A DNA stretch of 32,991 nucleotides from NCBI RefSeq assembly GCF_012939955.1, contig NZ_SPMY01000108.1, forward strand, positions 1 to 32,991, in the 5' to 3' direction. The stretch is from Candidatus Accumulibacter phosphatis. GTDB lineage: Bacteria > Pseudomonadota > Gammaproteobacteria > Burkholderiales > Rhodocyclaceae. Position numbers and translations under genes: made by a program. Position 1 is the first letter of the stretch, and each line of letters starts with the position of its first letter. This document shows, one piece after another, positions 1 through 7,293 of the stretch. The notes under the pieces were generated by a model. The model worked only from the letters and a program-made list of their open reading frames with translations. It was not told where the DNA came from and did not search any database.

Positions 1-110
1 ATTGAGCACTTATCGGCTCCTCTGCAATTCTGGAAAGCCTCATGAGCATAGAGCAGTATATCCATAGCGTTGGCCAGCAGGCGCGCGCGGCTTCGAGAGT
101 CTGGCTGCGT

Positions 111-202
111 ATTCCACACCAAACTGGACACGGATTCCAGACGAAACTGGACAGTGATTCCACGGCAAACTGGACACCGATTCCAGAGCAAACTGGACAG
201 TC
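111..202. repeat. Left terminal repeat array of the IS21 element (4 x 23 bp)
   Basis: Four consecutive 23-bp units begin at 111, 134, 157 and 180, each built as ATTCCAsrsC/AAACTGGACA plus two or three variable bases. The spacing is exactly 23 bp. In IS21 elements such internal end repeats are transposase (IstA) binding sites. Confidence 0.85.
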
Positions 203-264
203 ATTTGTAATATCGTAGCGCGCGGGATAACCGTGGCACCCTCGGGAGATTTGCCGAGGCCCAC

Positions 265-1803
265 ATGGCGAATAGCAGGCTATCCATGCGCAAGATTTTT
301 GACGTTTTACGGCTGTCGCTTGAAGGCGGTCGCAGCCACCGCGAGATCGCCCGGGCGATCAATGCTTCACCGACGACCGTCGGCGATCTCCTCCGCCGCG
401 CGAAGCTCTACGGCATCACCTGGCCCCTGCCGGCAGGATTGAGCGAGCCGGCGCTGGAGGCGCAGCTGTACCCGCCGACGGCACCGTCGAACCAGGCTCG
501 GCCCGATCCCGATTGGCCGATCGTGCACCGCGAACTGCGGCGCAAGGGCGTCACCCTCGACCTCCTCTGGCAGGAATACAAAGCCGAGTACCCGACCGGC
601 TACCGCTACAGCGGCTTCTGCGCCCTCTACCGTCAGTGGGTCGGGCGGCTCTCGCTCAGCCTGCGCCAGACGCATACCCCGGGCGAGAAACTGTTCGTCG
701 ACTACGCCGGCCAAACGGTGCCGATCACCGATCCCACGAGCGGCGAAATCCGGCCGGCGGCGATCTTCGTCGCCGTCCTCGGCGCCTCCAACTACACCTA
801 CAGCGAAGCCACCTGGAGCCAGAGTCTGCCGGACTGGATCGGCAGCCATGTGCGCACCTTCGAACACGTCGGCGGTTGCACGGCGCTGCTGGTCCCCGAC
901 AACCTCAAGAGCGGCGTCACCACCGCCTGCTACTACGAGCCCGAACTCAACCCGACGTACCGCGACCTGGCCACTCATTACGGCACGGCGGTTCTCCCCG
1001 CCCGGCCCCGTCGCCCGAAAGACAAGGCCAAGGCCGAGGCCGGGGTGCTTCTGGTCGAGCGCTGGGTCCTGGCGCGACTGCGCCACCAGCGTTTCTTCAG
1101 CCTCTCCGAGCTCAACCGCAGCATCGCCGAGCTGATGAGCTGGCTCAACCAGCGGCCGTTCAAGAAGTTGCCCGGCTGCCGCCAAGCGGCCTTCGTCGAA
1201 CTCGATCGGCCCGCTTTACTGCCCTTGCCGGTGACCCGTTACGAGTTCGCCGAGTGGAAGGTCGTCAGGGTCGGCGTCGACTATCACGTCGAGCTCGTCG
1301 GCCACTACTACTCGGTGCCGTATCGCTTCGCCCGCGAGCAGGTCGATAGCCGGCTGACGGCGAGCACCGTCGAGATCTTCCATCGCGGCACGCGTATCGC
1401 CAGTCATGTGCGCAACGACAGCCGCGGTCGGCACACCACCGTCGATGCGCACATGACACCGGCCCATCAGGCGGTACAGGGCTGGAATGCGCCGCGGCTG
1501 CTCGACTGGGCCGGGCGTATCGGGCCGCATGCCAAAGGCGTCGTGCAGAGCCTGCTGCATCAGCGCCGCCATCCGCAACAGGCCTACCGGGCCTGCCTGG
1601 GCATCCTGCGCCTGGGCAAGGCCTACGGGGATGATCGCCTGGAAGCGGCCTGCGAGCGGGCCATCGCCATTGGCGCGACGTCCTACAGCAGCCTGAAATC
1701 GATCTTGAAGAACGGCCTGGACAAGCAGCGGGTGAGCACCCCGGGCCAGACCCATTTACCTCCGGAGCACGCCAATGTGCGTGGCCCCGGTTACTACCAC
1801 TGA
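265..1803 (+). CDS. istA: IS21-family transposase IstA
   Basis: The 512-residue product is the DDE transposase that cuts and joins the element ends. An N-terminal helix-turn-helix (about residues 20-48) precedes a retroviral-integrase-type core with candidate catalytic residues D146 (LFVDYAG), D212 (LLVPDNLKSG) and E258 (KDKAKAEAG). The C-terminal third (VDYHVELVGHYYSVPY) matches the usual IstA beta-barrel region. The length is normal for the family. The helper ATPase gene istB follows after 12 bases and is probably co-transcribed. No frameshift or missing catalytic residue is seen, so it may be active. Confidence 0.95.
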   Translation: MANSRLSMRKIFDVLRLSLEGGRSHREIARAINASPTTVGDLLRRAKLYGITWPLPAGLSEPALEAQLYPPTAPSNQARPDPDWPIVHRELRRKGVTLDLLWQEYKAEYPTGYRYSGFCALYRQWVGRLSLSLRQTHTPGEKLFVDYAGQTVPITDPTSGEIRPAAIFVAVLGASNYTYSEATWSQSLPDWIGSHVRTFEHVGGCTALLVPDNLKSGVTTACYYEPELNPTYRDLATHYGTAVLPARPRRPKDKAKAEAGVLLVERWVLARLRHQRFFSLSELNRSIAELMSWLNQRPFKKLPGCRQAAFVELDRPALLPLPVTRYEFAEWKVVRVGVDYHVELVGHYYSVPYRFAREQVDSRLTASTVEIFHRGTRIASHVRNDSRGRHTTVDAHMTPAHQAVQGWNAPRLLDWAGRIGPHAKGVVQSLLHQRRHPQQAYRACLGILRLGKAYGDDRLEAACERAIAIGATSYSSLKSILKNGLDKQRVSTPGQTHLPPEHANVRGPGYYH

Positions 1804-1815
1804 AGGAGCTTTGCC

Positions 1816-2550
1816 ATGCTGAATCATCCGACCGTCGAGAGACTCCACCAACTGCGCCTTCCGGGCATGGCCCGAGCCTTGGCCAGCCAGGCACAAAGCC
1901 CGGAGATCGGCCAGTTGTCGTTCGAGGAGCGCCTCGGGCTGCTGGTCGACTGCGAGGCGGCCGAACGCGAGTCACGGCAGAATACGGCGCGTCTGAAACG
2001 CGCCGGACTGAAACAGGCGGCGACGCCAGAAGATGTCAATTTCCGGCATCCACGCCGACTCGACCGGGCACTGTTCGCCCGCTTGATGACCGGGCGCTGG
2101 GTGAGCGATCACCAGAACGTGCTGATCTGCGGGCCGACGGGGATCGGCAAGACCTATCTGGCGTGCGCCCTGGCCAACCAGGCGTGTCGGCAGGGGCATT
2201 CAGTGCTCTATGTGCGCTTGACGCGTCTCTTGCCGGCGCTGGCGATTGGCCGCGGCGATGGCAGTTACTTGAAGTTGCTGGCGCAGTTGGCCAAGACCGA
2301 GGTGCTGGTGATCGACGAATGGGCGCTGGCGCCGCTTTCCGACGATAGCCGTCGGGATCTCCTGGAGATCTTCGATGACCGCCATGGGACGCGCTCGACG
2401 ATCATCACCAGCCAGCTGCAGGTCGAGCATTGGCATGCCTCGATTGGCGATCCGACGCTGGCCGATGCGATCCTCGACCGCCTGGTCCACCAGGCGCATA
2501 CGCTGGACCTTGATGGGGAATCGCTGCGCAAGCCGGAGAAGCCGGTATGA
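1816..2550 (+). CDS. istB: IS21-family helper ATPase IstB
   Basis: The 244-residue product is the AAA+ ATPase that assists IstA in target selection and strand transfer. Walker A is GPTGIGKT at residues 106-113 and Walker B is VLVIDE with D167/E168. The N-terminal region (LRLPGMARAL, then the FEERLGLLVD segment) is typical of IstB. A good ribosome site AAGGAG at 1803-1808 lies seven bases before the ATG. The length is standard and the gene appears intact. Confidence 0.95.
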   Translation: MLNHPTVERLHQLRLPGMARALASQAQSPEIGQLSFEERLGLLVDCEAAERESRQNTARLKRAGLKQAATPEDVNFRHPRRLDRALFARLMTGRWVSDHQNVLICGPTGIGKTYLACALANQACRQGHSVLYVRLTRLLPALAIGRGDGSYLKLLAQLAKTEVLVIDEWALAPLSDDSRRDLLEIFDDRHGTRSTIITSQLQVEHWHASIGDPTLADAILDRLVHQAHTLDLDGESLRKPEKPV

Positions 2551-2582
2551 ACGCCTCCAGCAAGCCTGACAAGTTACCCACC

Positions 2583-2632
2583 GCCGCCCGCCAGCCCGCC
2601 TGCTATAGAAGGAGCGCAGCCTGGCGGGCGGC
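2583..2632. terminator. Hairpin after istB
   Basis: Twelve-base perfect arms GCCGCCCGCCAG (2583-2594) and CTGGCGGGCGGC (2621-2632) enclose a 26-base loop just after the istB stop. There is no T-tract, so it is a strong structure rather than a classical intrinsic terminator. It separates the transposition genes from the passenger gene. Confidence 0.45.
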
Positions 2633-2732
2633 CGTGGATAACTCTGCTCGGTGCGACTCGTTGCGCCCCAAGCGCGACACGGCCTGCACCCTTGATCGCT
2701 GCCCTACTGGCACGGCAACCCCTCATCAAACC

Positions 2733-2745
2733 GTTACTGCGTAAC
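2733..2745. promoter_or_regulatory. Near-palindrome GTTACTGCGTAAC upstream of the passenger gene
   Basis: This 13-bp motif (arms GTTAC/GTAAC) ends 19 bases before the passenger start codon. The exact reverse complement recurs twice inside the gene at 2898-2910 and 3036-3048. The upstream position suggests an operator, possibly for the passenger's own product; that role is inference. Confidence 0.4.
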
Positions 2746-2764
2746 ACTCAACAGGACCATCAAC

Positions 2765-3082
2765 ATGGCAAAAAGTAATGCTCAACGGCAATCGGACTAT
2801 CGCGCTCGTCACTTGAAAGATCTTGACGGCCAGGCCGAGCGGCTGAATCTGCTGGTCAATCTTCACGCCAAGCGTGCCTTGGAGCGCCTGGCGGCTTGTT
2901 ACGCAGTAACGCAACGTGAGGTACTTGAAGGGCTACTTCGTGAGGCGGACCGCGCCGCTTTGGAGCGCGCGGCGCGGGTGCACAATGGCGAGAATGACTA
3001 CTACGAAAAGCGCCTTCGATTGGCTAAAAAAATCCGTTACGCAGTAACGACCAACGGTTGCCTTTGCAGACCAAAAACTTGA
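2765..3082 (+). CDS. Small basic protein of unknown function carried inside the IS21 element
   Basis: The 105-residue product is rich in charged residues. It begins MAKSNAQRQSDYRARHLKD and has a helical stretch LVNLHAKRALERLAACYAVT followed by QREVLEGLLREADRAALE. The look is that of a small plasmid-type DNA-binding protein, but I recognise no defined family. It lies between istB and the right IS end, so it is a passenger. Two copies of a 13-bp near-palindrome lie within its coding sequence (encoding CYAVTQ and RYAVTT) and one lies upstream. The C-terminus (NGCLCRPKT) looks less protein-like and may be an extension after truncation. Confidence 0.55.
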   Translation: MAKSNAQRQSDYRARHLKDLDGQAERLNLLVNLHAKRALERLAACYAVTQREVLEGLLREADRAALERAARVHNGENDYYEKRLRLAKKIRYAVTTNGCLCRPKT

Positions 3083-3134
3083 CCAGAACCCGAGCCTCAG
3101 AGTAAAACCTTTCAACCCCGCGTCGCTACGCTCC

Positions 3135-3202
3135 GACTGTCCAGGTTCGCGTGGAATGGGTGTCCAGTTTGCCGTGGAATCGGTGTCCAGTTTGCGTGGA
3201 AT
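3135..3202. repeat. Right terminal repeat array of the IS21 element (23+23+22 bp)
   Basis: Three units starting at 3135, 3158 and 3181, of the form TGTCCAGTTTGCsGTGGAAT, are the inverted counterparts of the left array. They mark the right IS boundary at 3207. Confidence 0.85.
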
Positions 3203-3215
3203 ACACAGTCATGGC

Positions 3216-3248
3216 GGCGACAAAGCGTGGTTACGGCGCTTTGTCGCC
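3216..3248. repeat. Hairpin flanking the 11-bp array (oriT copy 1)
   Basis: Twelve-base perfect arms GGCGACAAAGCG (3216-3227) and CGCTTTGTCGCC (3237-3248) enclose a nine-base loop. The same stem with a different loop is present beside the other oriT at 13277-13309, so the stem is conserved while the loop is not. Confidence 0.6.
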
Positions 3249-3279
3249 GTTGTTTGTCCGGGCTGGTGTTGTCAAAACA

Positions 3280-3367
3280 ACGGTGCAGTAACGGTAAAAC
3301 AACGGTAGAAAAAAGGTAAAACAACGGTGCAGTAACGGTAAAAAAAAGGTAGAACAACGCTGCAGCG
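3280..3367. repeat. Eight tandem 11-bp units next to oriT copy 1
   Basis: Units of exactly 11 bp begin at 3280, 3291, 3302, 3313, 3324, 3335, 3346 and 3357, with the general form AmGGTrmArya (for example ACGGTAAAACA). The array abuts the nic side of the oriT core. Eleven bp is about one helical turn, so equivalent bases face one side of the helix. In RK2 the corresponding side of oriT is wrapped by TraK; a similar role is inference. Confidence 0.75.
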
Positions 3368-3488
3368 CCGGGCAGGATATGTGAAGTAGGCCCACCCGCA
3401 GGCGGGTCGTCCTTCTTCACGAAGCCCTTATTCGCACTGCGTGCTCAACGGACATCCTGCTCTGCGAGGCAGCCGGCTATCGCCGCCA
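3368..3488 (-). other. oriT: IncP-like origin of transfer (oriT), copy 1
   Basis: The sequence closely resembles the RK2/RP4 oriT as I remember it. On the minus strand the nick motif ATATCCTG/CCCGG puts nic between 3373 and 3372. Next comes the imperfect inverted repeat GTGAAGTAGG...CCTTCTTCAC (3381-3420), the TraJ-binding region in RK2. Conserved blocks CCCTTATTCGCAC, GTGCTCAACGG and ATCCTGCTCTGCGAGG follow. No relaxase, traJ or traK gene lies next to it. The relaxase must be supplied from elsewhere. Confidence 0.85.
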
Positions 3489-3697
3489 CAAGGGGTAGAA
3501 CAAGCAAGCCGTGTCACCAGCCGCCATTTCGTAGTCGGAAAACGCCGGAGACAAGGTTTCCGGCCATCCGGCCTATCCGACACCGTTTCCCGTGCAGCTT
3601 TCGCCCTGTCGAGACTATCGTTTGCGACGCTTTGCCGTCCGGGTGGGAAGCAGGTGTTTTGCGACATCAACGCGACTGGTATCGCGCTTTTGCGTTT

Positions 3698-3709
3698 ACC
3701 TGAACAGGT
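3698..3709. promoter_or_regulatory. Palindrome before the first HigBA-like pair
   Basis: ACCTGAACAGGT has five-base arms around AA and ends 13 bases before the toxin start codon, embedded in TTTACCTGAACAGGTATAAA. The position is right for autoregulation by the downstream HTH antitoxin, which is inference. Confidence 0.4.
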
Positions 3710-3722
3710 ATAAACTGCCGCC

Positions 3723-4101
3723 ATGACCAATGAAGAAAAAGCGCTCGAATGGATCGCGAGCAGCTACAAGGATCTGATGGCGTTGCCGCCTGACGTGCGC
3801 AGGCGCTTCGGTTACGCACTGTCGTTGGCGCAGATGGGCGATCAGGACGACGCGGCAAAGGTGCTCAAGGGCTTCGGCGGTGCCGGCGTGCTTGAGGTTG
3901 TCGAGGACGATGCCGGCGGCACGTACCGGGCCGTCTACACGGTGAAGTACGCGGAAGCGGTGTTCGTCCTGCACTGCTTCCAGAAGAAGAGCAAGAGGGG
4001 GATCGCCACACCAAAGTCAGATATGGACATCATTGCGCGCTCGGCTGAAAGTGGCCGACGCATTGGCACAGGAGCTACGAAATGCAAAAACGAATCATTG
4101 A
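3723..4101 (+). pseudogene. Frameshifted HigB/Gp49-like toxin gene
   Basis: Residues 1-100 match the phage-derived Gp49-like (DUF891, RelE/HigB superfamily) toxins, including the YRAVYTVKYAEAVFVLHCFQ core and KKSKRGIATPKSDMDII. After that the annotated frame turns into unrelated sequence. Removing one base near T4041 restores a normal C-terminus (RRLKVADALAQELRNAKTNH) ending with TGA at 4099-4101, giving 125 residues. That end overlaps the antitoxin start at 4082 by 20 bases, a typical toxin-antitoxin layout. Members of this family act as mRNA-cleaving toxins. The shift is either a real inactivation or a sequence error. Confidence 0.75.
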
Positions 4102-4417
4102 AGGCGTCGAGGTTCAGCGCAGCTCGGGCAACGTCTTTGCCGACCTTGGACTGCCAGACGCCGAAAAACTCAAGATCAAGACCGGCTTGGTAGTCGAAAT
4201 CAGGAAGGCAATGCGCGCTCTTGGGCTGAATCAACAAGAGGCGGCGAAACGCATGGGCATCCCGCAACCGAAGGTGTCAGGCATGATGCGTGGTGACTTC
4301 ACGAACCTGTCCGAGCGCAAGCTGATGGACTGCTTGAACCGCCTCGGCTACGACATCGAGATCAAAGTGCGGCCGGCCGCCGAGCCGGTCGGACACCTGA
4401 CGCTCGCGGTCGCTTGA
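4082..4417 (+). CDS. HigA-like antitoxin, XRE-type HTH
   Basis: The 111-residue product has a clear helix-turn-helix (about residues 47-75: LNQQEAAKRMGIPQPKVSGMMRG) of the HTH_37 kind that pairs with Gp49-like toxins. It starts inside the toxin's restored 3' end. It should neutralise the toxin and repress the operon, probably at the palindrome 3698-3709. The ORF is intact even though the toxin frame is broken. Confidence 0.85.
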   Translation: MQKRIIEGVEVQRSSGNVFADLGLPDAEKLKIKTGLVVEIRKAMRALGLNQQEAAKRMGIPQPKVSGMMRGDFTNLSERKLMDCLNRLGYDIEIKVRPAAEPVGHLTLAVA

Positions 4418-4431
4418 TCAGGTGCCAGCCG

Positions 4432-4791
4432 ATGGTAGCCCGCATTACCGATGAAGAGTGGGACAAACTGTCTCCGGATAATTTCGAGACGCATTCGCTG
4501 CTGCGTGCCGTCGATGCCGTGGACGAACTGCGCGACGATCTCAGCGATGGCGAATACGCCACCCCGCCGCAGCTTCGCACCGACCTGCTGAAGCTGCACC
4601 AACTGGCAATGGCCGTCATCAACGAGGGATCGCGCAGCCAGGTCGCTTCTCTATTCGAGCTGGCCAGCGATCTGGATGAGCAGGTTTCCCACATGATGAC
4701 CAATCTGGAAGAGGTACAGGCGACGCTATCGCAATTGACGGCGCTGTACCCGGACCGCTTGTGCTGTGGAGGCCTGGACGGCGACGAATGA
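4432..4791 (+). CDS. Hypothetical acidic helical protein
   Basis: The 119-residue product starts MVARITDEEWDKLSPDNF and is rich in Asp, Glu and Leu. A long helical region (EEVQATLSQLTALY near the end) could form a coiled coil. I recognise no family and see no catalytic motif. The ATG at 4432 lies 15 bases after the HigA stop with a weak AGGTG ribosome site. A TTG start at 4414 overlapping the antitoxin stop is possible. It is probably transcribed with the toxin-antitoxin genes. Confidence 0.55.
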   Translation: MVARITDEEWDKLSPDNFETHSLLRAVDAVDELRDDLSDGEYATPPQLRTDLLKLHQLAMAVINEGSRSQVASLFELASDLDEQVSHMMTNLEEVQATLSQLTALYPDRLCCGGLDGDE

Positions 4792-4927
4792 TGGCTGGCC
4801 GCTCCTGCTCTGGCCCATTAAGCGTCAGGTCGCCACGGCGGATCGCATCGCCAAGCACAAGGGACGCAATCCGCAGGAATGCGTCTCCCTGGAAAAGCGC
4901 CTGCTGCGCAAGTTGATGAGCAAATGA
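4766..4927 (+). CDS. Possible small basic protein (53 aa), GTG start
   Basis: The reading frame overlaps the end of the previous gene and encodes a lysine/arginine-rich tail (KRQVATADRIAKHKGRNPQE, ending KRLLRKLMSK) that looks like real protein. It may be a short gene or the end of a longer one disturbed by a frameshift from the upstream gene. No family is recognised. Confidence 0.3.
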   Translation: MEAWTATNDGWPLLLWPIKRQVATADRIAKHKGRNPQECVSLEKRLLRKLMSK

Positions 4928-4947
4928 AGCTCCCGCTTACTCCAAGG

Positions 4948-4981
4948 TGGCGGCTGGTGACACAACTGCTTGTTCTACCCC
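4948..4981 (+). repeat. Fragment of the oriT-flanking sequence
   Basis: TGGCGGCTGGTGACAC followed after a short divergent stretch by CTTGTTCTACCCC matches 12978-13013 and the inverted copy at 3490-3525. The match stops at 4981, where the RIT-associated sequence begins. A further copy of the oriT module may once have lain here and been interrupted. Confidence 0.6.
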
Positions 4982-5150
4982 AGATTGACGGAATTTTCTG
5001 GGATATGCAGAGTCCAGGAATATGAGGAGTATTCTTTCCTAGGGCGGCAGCATTTGCCTTGAAATCAGGTGGTTGCAGCGGTTTCTTTTGCCGGTTTTCT
5101 CGGCATATTACTGTCGTCCTTGAACGGTTGGTTAGCCAAAGGAGGACAGT

Positions 5151-6387
5151 ATGCTTACGACCTATTTCACGCGCCCGGCAACGCGCGCGGGGGTATTATG
5201 CGGGACCTGTCGGTCCCTATCTAGACCCTTTCACTGACTGGTTGGTGAAACGGGGTTATTGCAAAGACGCCATCCGGCATCTTCTCCTTGGGGCGGTCGG
5301 CTTCGCCAACTGGATGCAGGTGGCCGGTGGTGACCTGACTTCCTTGCACGAAGGTGTTTGGAATACCTTCTGCGATCATTTGGCCAAGCAGGGTCGGCTG
5401 CATGGCACGAAGGGACAGCATTCGATCTACTGGCGCGGCGCGAAACAGTTCACGGAGTTTCTTCGCGCCCAGCAAGGCATCGTCGCTACCAAGGCGGCGC
5501 TAGCTCCGCCGGAACTGGTGGCCGCATTCGAGCACTGGATGCAAATTCACCGTGGCGTCAAACCCTCGACGCTGATCACCTATCGCCAGCACGTCATGGA
5601 CCTGCTCTCTTCGCTGGACCCGCAACCAGAGCAGTTCAATGCCACCAAGCTCCACGGCTTCATTCTGACTTACGCCAAGCGCAACGGCCGCGCTGTTGCA
5701 CAAACCCGTGTAAAAGCCGCTCGCATGTTTCTTCGGTTTTTGATCGCCACTGAACGTTGTCAGCCGGGCCTCGACGCCGCCATTCCGACCATTGCCGAAT
5801 GGCGCTTGGCGAGCTTGCCCCGCTATTTGCCGCCGGCCGACGTAGAGCGTGTTCTGGAGGCATGCAATGGCGCAAGGCCTATCGATATCCGCGACAAAGC
5901 CATCCTTCTGCTGTTGGCACGACTCGGCCTGCGCGCCAGCGACGTCGCCTCGTTGAAGTTCGACGATATCGATTGGTTGCACGGCACGTTTACCGTCATC
6001 GGCAAGAGTCGGCATGAGGCCAAACTGCCTTTGCCTCAGGACGTCGGTGACGCCATCTTGAACTATTTGCGGCAAGCGCGTCCCTCGGTAAACGACGTCT
6101 ACGTTTTTATCACCGCTGTCGCTCCATGGGAGCCGATCACCCGAAACGTGGTCAAGCATGTCGCTACGCGTGCCATCCGGCGTGCCGGTGTCGAGGCGCT
6201 GTCGTTCGGTTCCCATATTTTCCGCCATTCGGCGGCAACCGGGTTGCTCCGCCAAGGCGCTTCGCTCCAGGTCATTGGCGAAGTATTGCGCCACCGCAGC
6301 ATCGACACCACCGCCTTGTACGCCAAAGTCGACATCGGACTATTGCAGCAAGTCATCAGGCCGTGGCCGGGAGCGACATCATGCTAA
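5151..6387 (+). pseudogene. ritA: RIT tyrosine recombinase A, one-base frameshift near the start
   Basis: An excellent ribosome site (AAAGGAGGA, 5138-5146) precedes ATG 5151, which opens MLTTYFTRPATRA. One extra G in the G5 run 5189-5193 breaks the frame, and without it the protein continues GYYAGPVGPYLDPFTDW. The remainder, about 400 residues, is intact: an N-terminal SAM-like domain, then the catalytic domain with LGLRASDV (Arg), HIFRHS (His-x-x-Arg), VLRHRS (His) and TTALY (Tyr). It is the first of three RIT recombinases. A reading from 5059 avoids the shift but has an unrelated N-terminus and a poor start. Confidence 0.75.
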
Positions 6388-7293
6388 AGGACGCGCTTGA
6401 TACCTATTTGGCTGTTCGCCACGCGGCCGGTTTCGCTCTCGTCGATGACGAACACCGCCTCCGAGGCTTTGTCCGCTTCGCCAGTGCGCAAGGAGACACC
6501 GTCATAGTCGCCGCGACGGCCATCGCCTGGGCAGGGCAAGGGCGGTCGGAATCGCAACGCAGCAACCGTTTGAAGATGGTCATCCGCTTTGCGCGGTTTG
6601 CTCATGCTACCGATGGTCGCCACGAGATCCCGCCGCAGGGCGTGTATTGTGCGCGGCGGCAGCGGCCAACCCCCTATCTGTATACCGAGAACGAAATCCA
6701 GGCGCTGATGGCGCAAGCGCTGCACCTTGGTCCGCCAGGGACGCTACGGGCGCAGACCTACAGCACCTTGATTGGCCTGCTGGCCGCGACCGGGCTGCGT
6801 ATTTCCGAAGCCATCAGCCTCCATTTCCAGGACATTTCCGCTGACGGCTTGGTGATCCGCAACACGAAGTTTAAAAAAAAGTCGGCTGGTGCCGTTGCAC
6901 TCGACGACCCAGGCGGCACTGGAGCGATATCTGGTCGAACGCCGCCGAGTTGCCACCAATGATGACCATATGTTCCTCTCGACACAGCTCGGTCCATTGA
7001 GTCTCGACGCAGTGTATCCGACATTCCACAAACTCCTGTCAGCCTGCGGTCTTCCCCGCCAAGCAGGGCAGCCGAGGCCCCGGCTGATCGATTTTCGTCA
7101 CACCTTTGCGTCGAATGCGCTGATAGCTTGCCCGCATGCTCGCGACCACATTGGGAGCCACATGCTGGCACTGATGACCTACCTTGGTCACGCAGTCCCA
7201 AGCAGCACGTACTGGTATTTGGAAAGCTCGCCACGATTGATGGAGGATATCGTCGACGTATGCGAGCGCTTGTTCGAGGAGCAAACGCCATGA
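6381..7293 (+). pseudogene. ritB: RIT tyrosine recombinase B, one-base frameshift
   Basis: Starts at ATG 6381, seven bases inside the end of the first recombinase gene. One extra A in the A8 run 6873-6880 breaks the frame; with seven A the protein reads NTKFKKSRLVPLHSTTQAAL and continues to TGA 7293, giving about 303 residues. Catalytic-domain landmarks are TGLRISEAI (Arg), IDFRHTFAS (Arg, with Ile where many relatives have His), YLGHAV (His) and YWYL (Tyr). It ends with an ATGA overlap to the third gene. Confidence 0.75.

Larger units (their letters stand above)
106..3207 (+). mobile_element. IS21-family insertion sequence with a passenger gene
   Basis: The element is delimited by inverted arrays of about 23-bp repeats, four at the left (111-202) and three at the right (3135-3202), with outer ends TGCGTATTCC at 106 and the complement of TGTGTATTCC ending at 3207, so it has the TG...CA ends usual for IS21. 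Inside lie istA, istB and a third gene (2765-3082). Typical IS21 elements are about 2 to 2.5 kb; the extra length is the passenger segment. I could not find matching target duplications: the bases before 106 and after 3207 differ, so one flank may have been rearranged. Confidence 0.8.
3210..3668 (-). repeat. Inverted copy of the oriT module (partner 12836-13315)
   Basis: From CATGGCGGCGACA at 3210 to GCGACATC ending at 3668, this stretch is the reverse complement of 12836-13315 with scattered substitutions and a different number of 11-bp units in the middle. It contains a hairpin, the 11-bp array, the oriT core and about 180 bp of conserved flank of unknown function. The two copies sit on the two replicons joined in this window, so they reflect related plasmid backbones rather than a local duplication. 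Confidence 0.85.

Noticed and set aside
1..105. Any feature left of the IS21 element
   Set aside because: Only 105 bases are available. No gene, repeat or RNA can be recognised.
1216..1755. Long minus-strand frames opposite istA (and similar ones opposite czcA and czcC)
   Set aside because: They are antisense shadows in GC-rich coding DNA with no family features.
106..3207. Target-site duplication of the IS21 element
   Set aside because: The bases before 106 (TCTGGC) and after 3207 (GTCATG) do not match over 4-8 bases.
3280..3367. CRISPR array or plasmid iterons as explanation of the 11-bp repeats
   Set aside because: Units are contiguous without spacers, too short for CRISPR. The replication iterons are clearly elsewhere (15753-15964) and have another sequence.
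3441..3713. Open frame downstream of oriT copy 1 that is partly conserved in the inverted copy
   Set aside because: It begins inside the oriT core, has no recognisable domain, and the partner frame diverges at the end. Conservation is explained by the oriT module itself.
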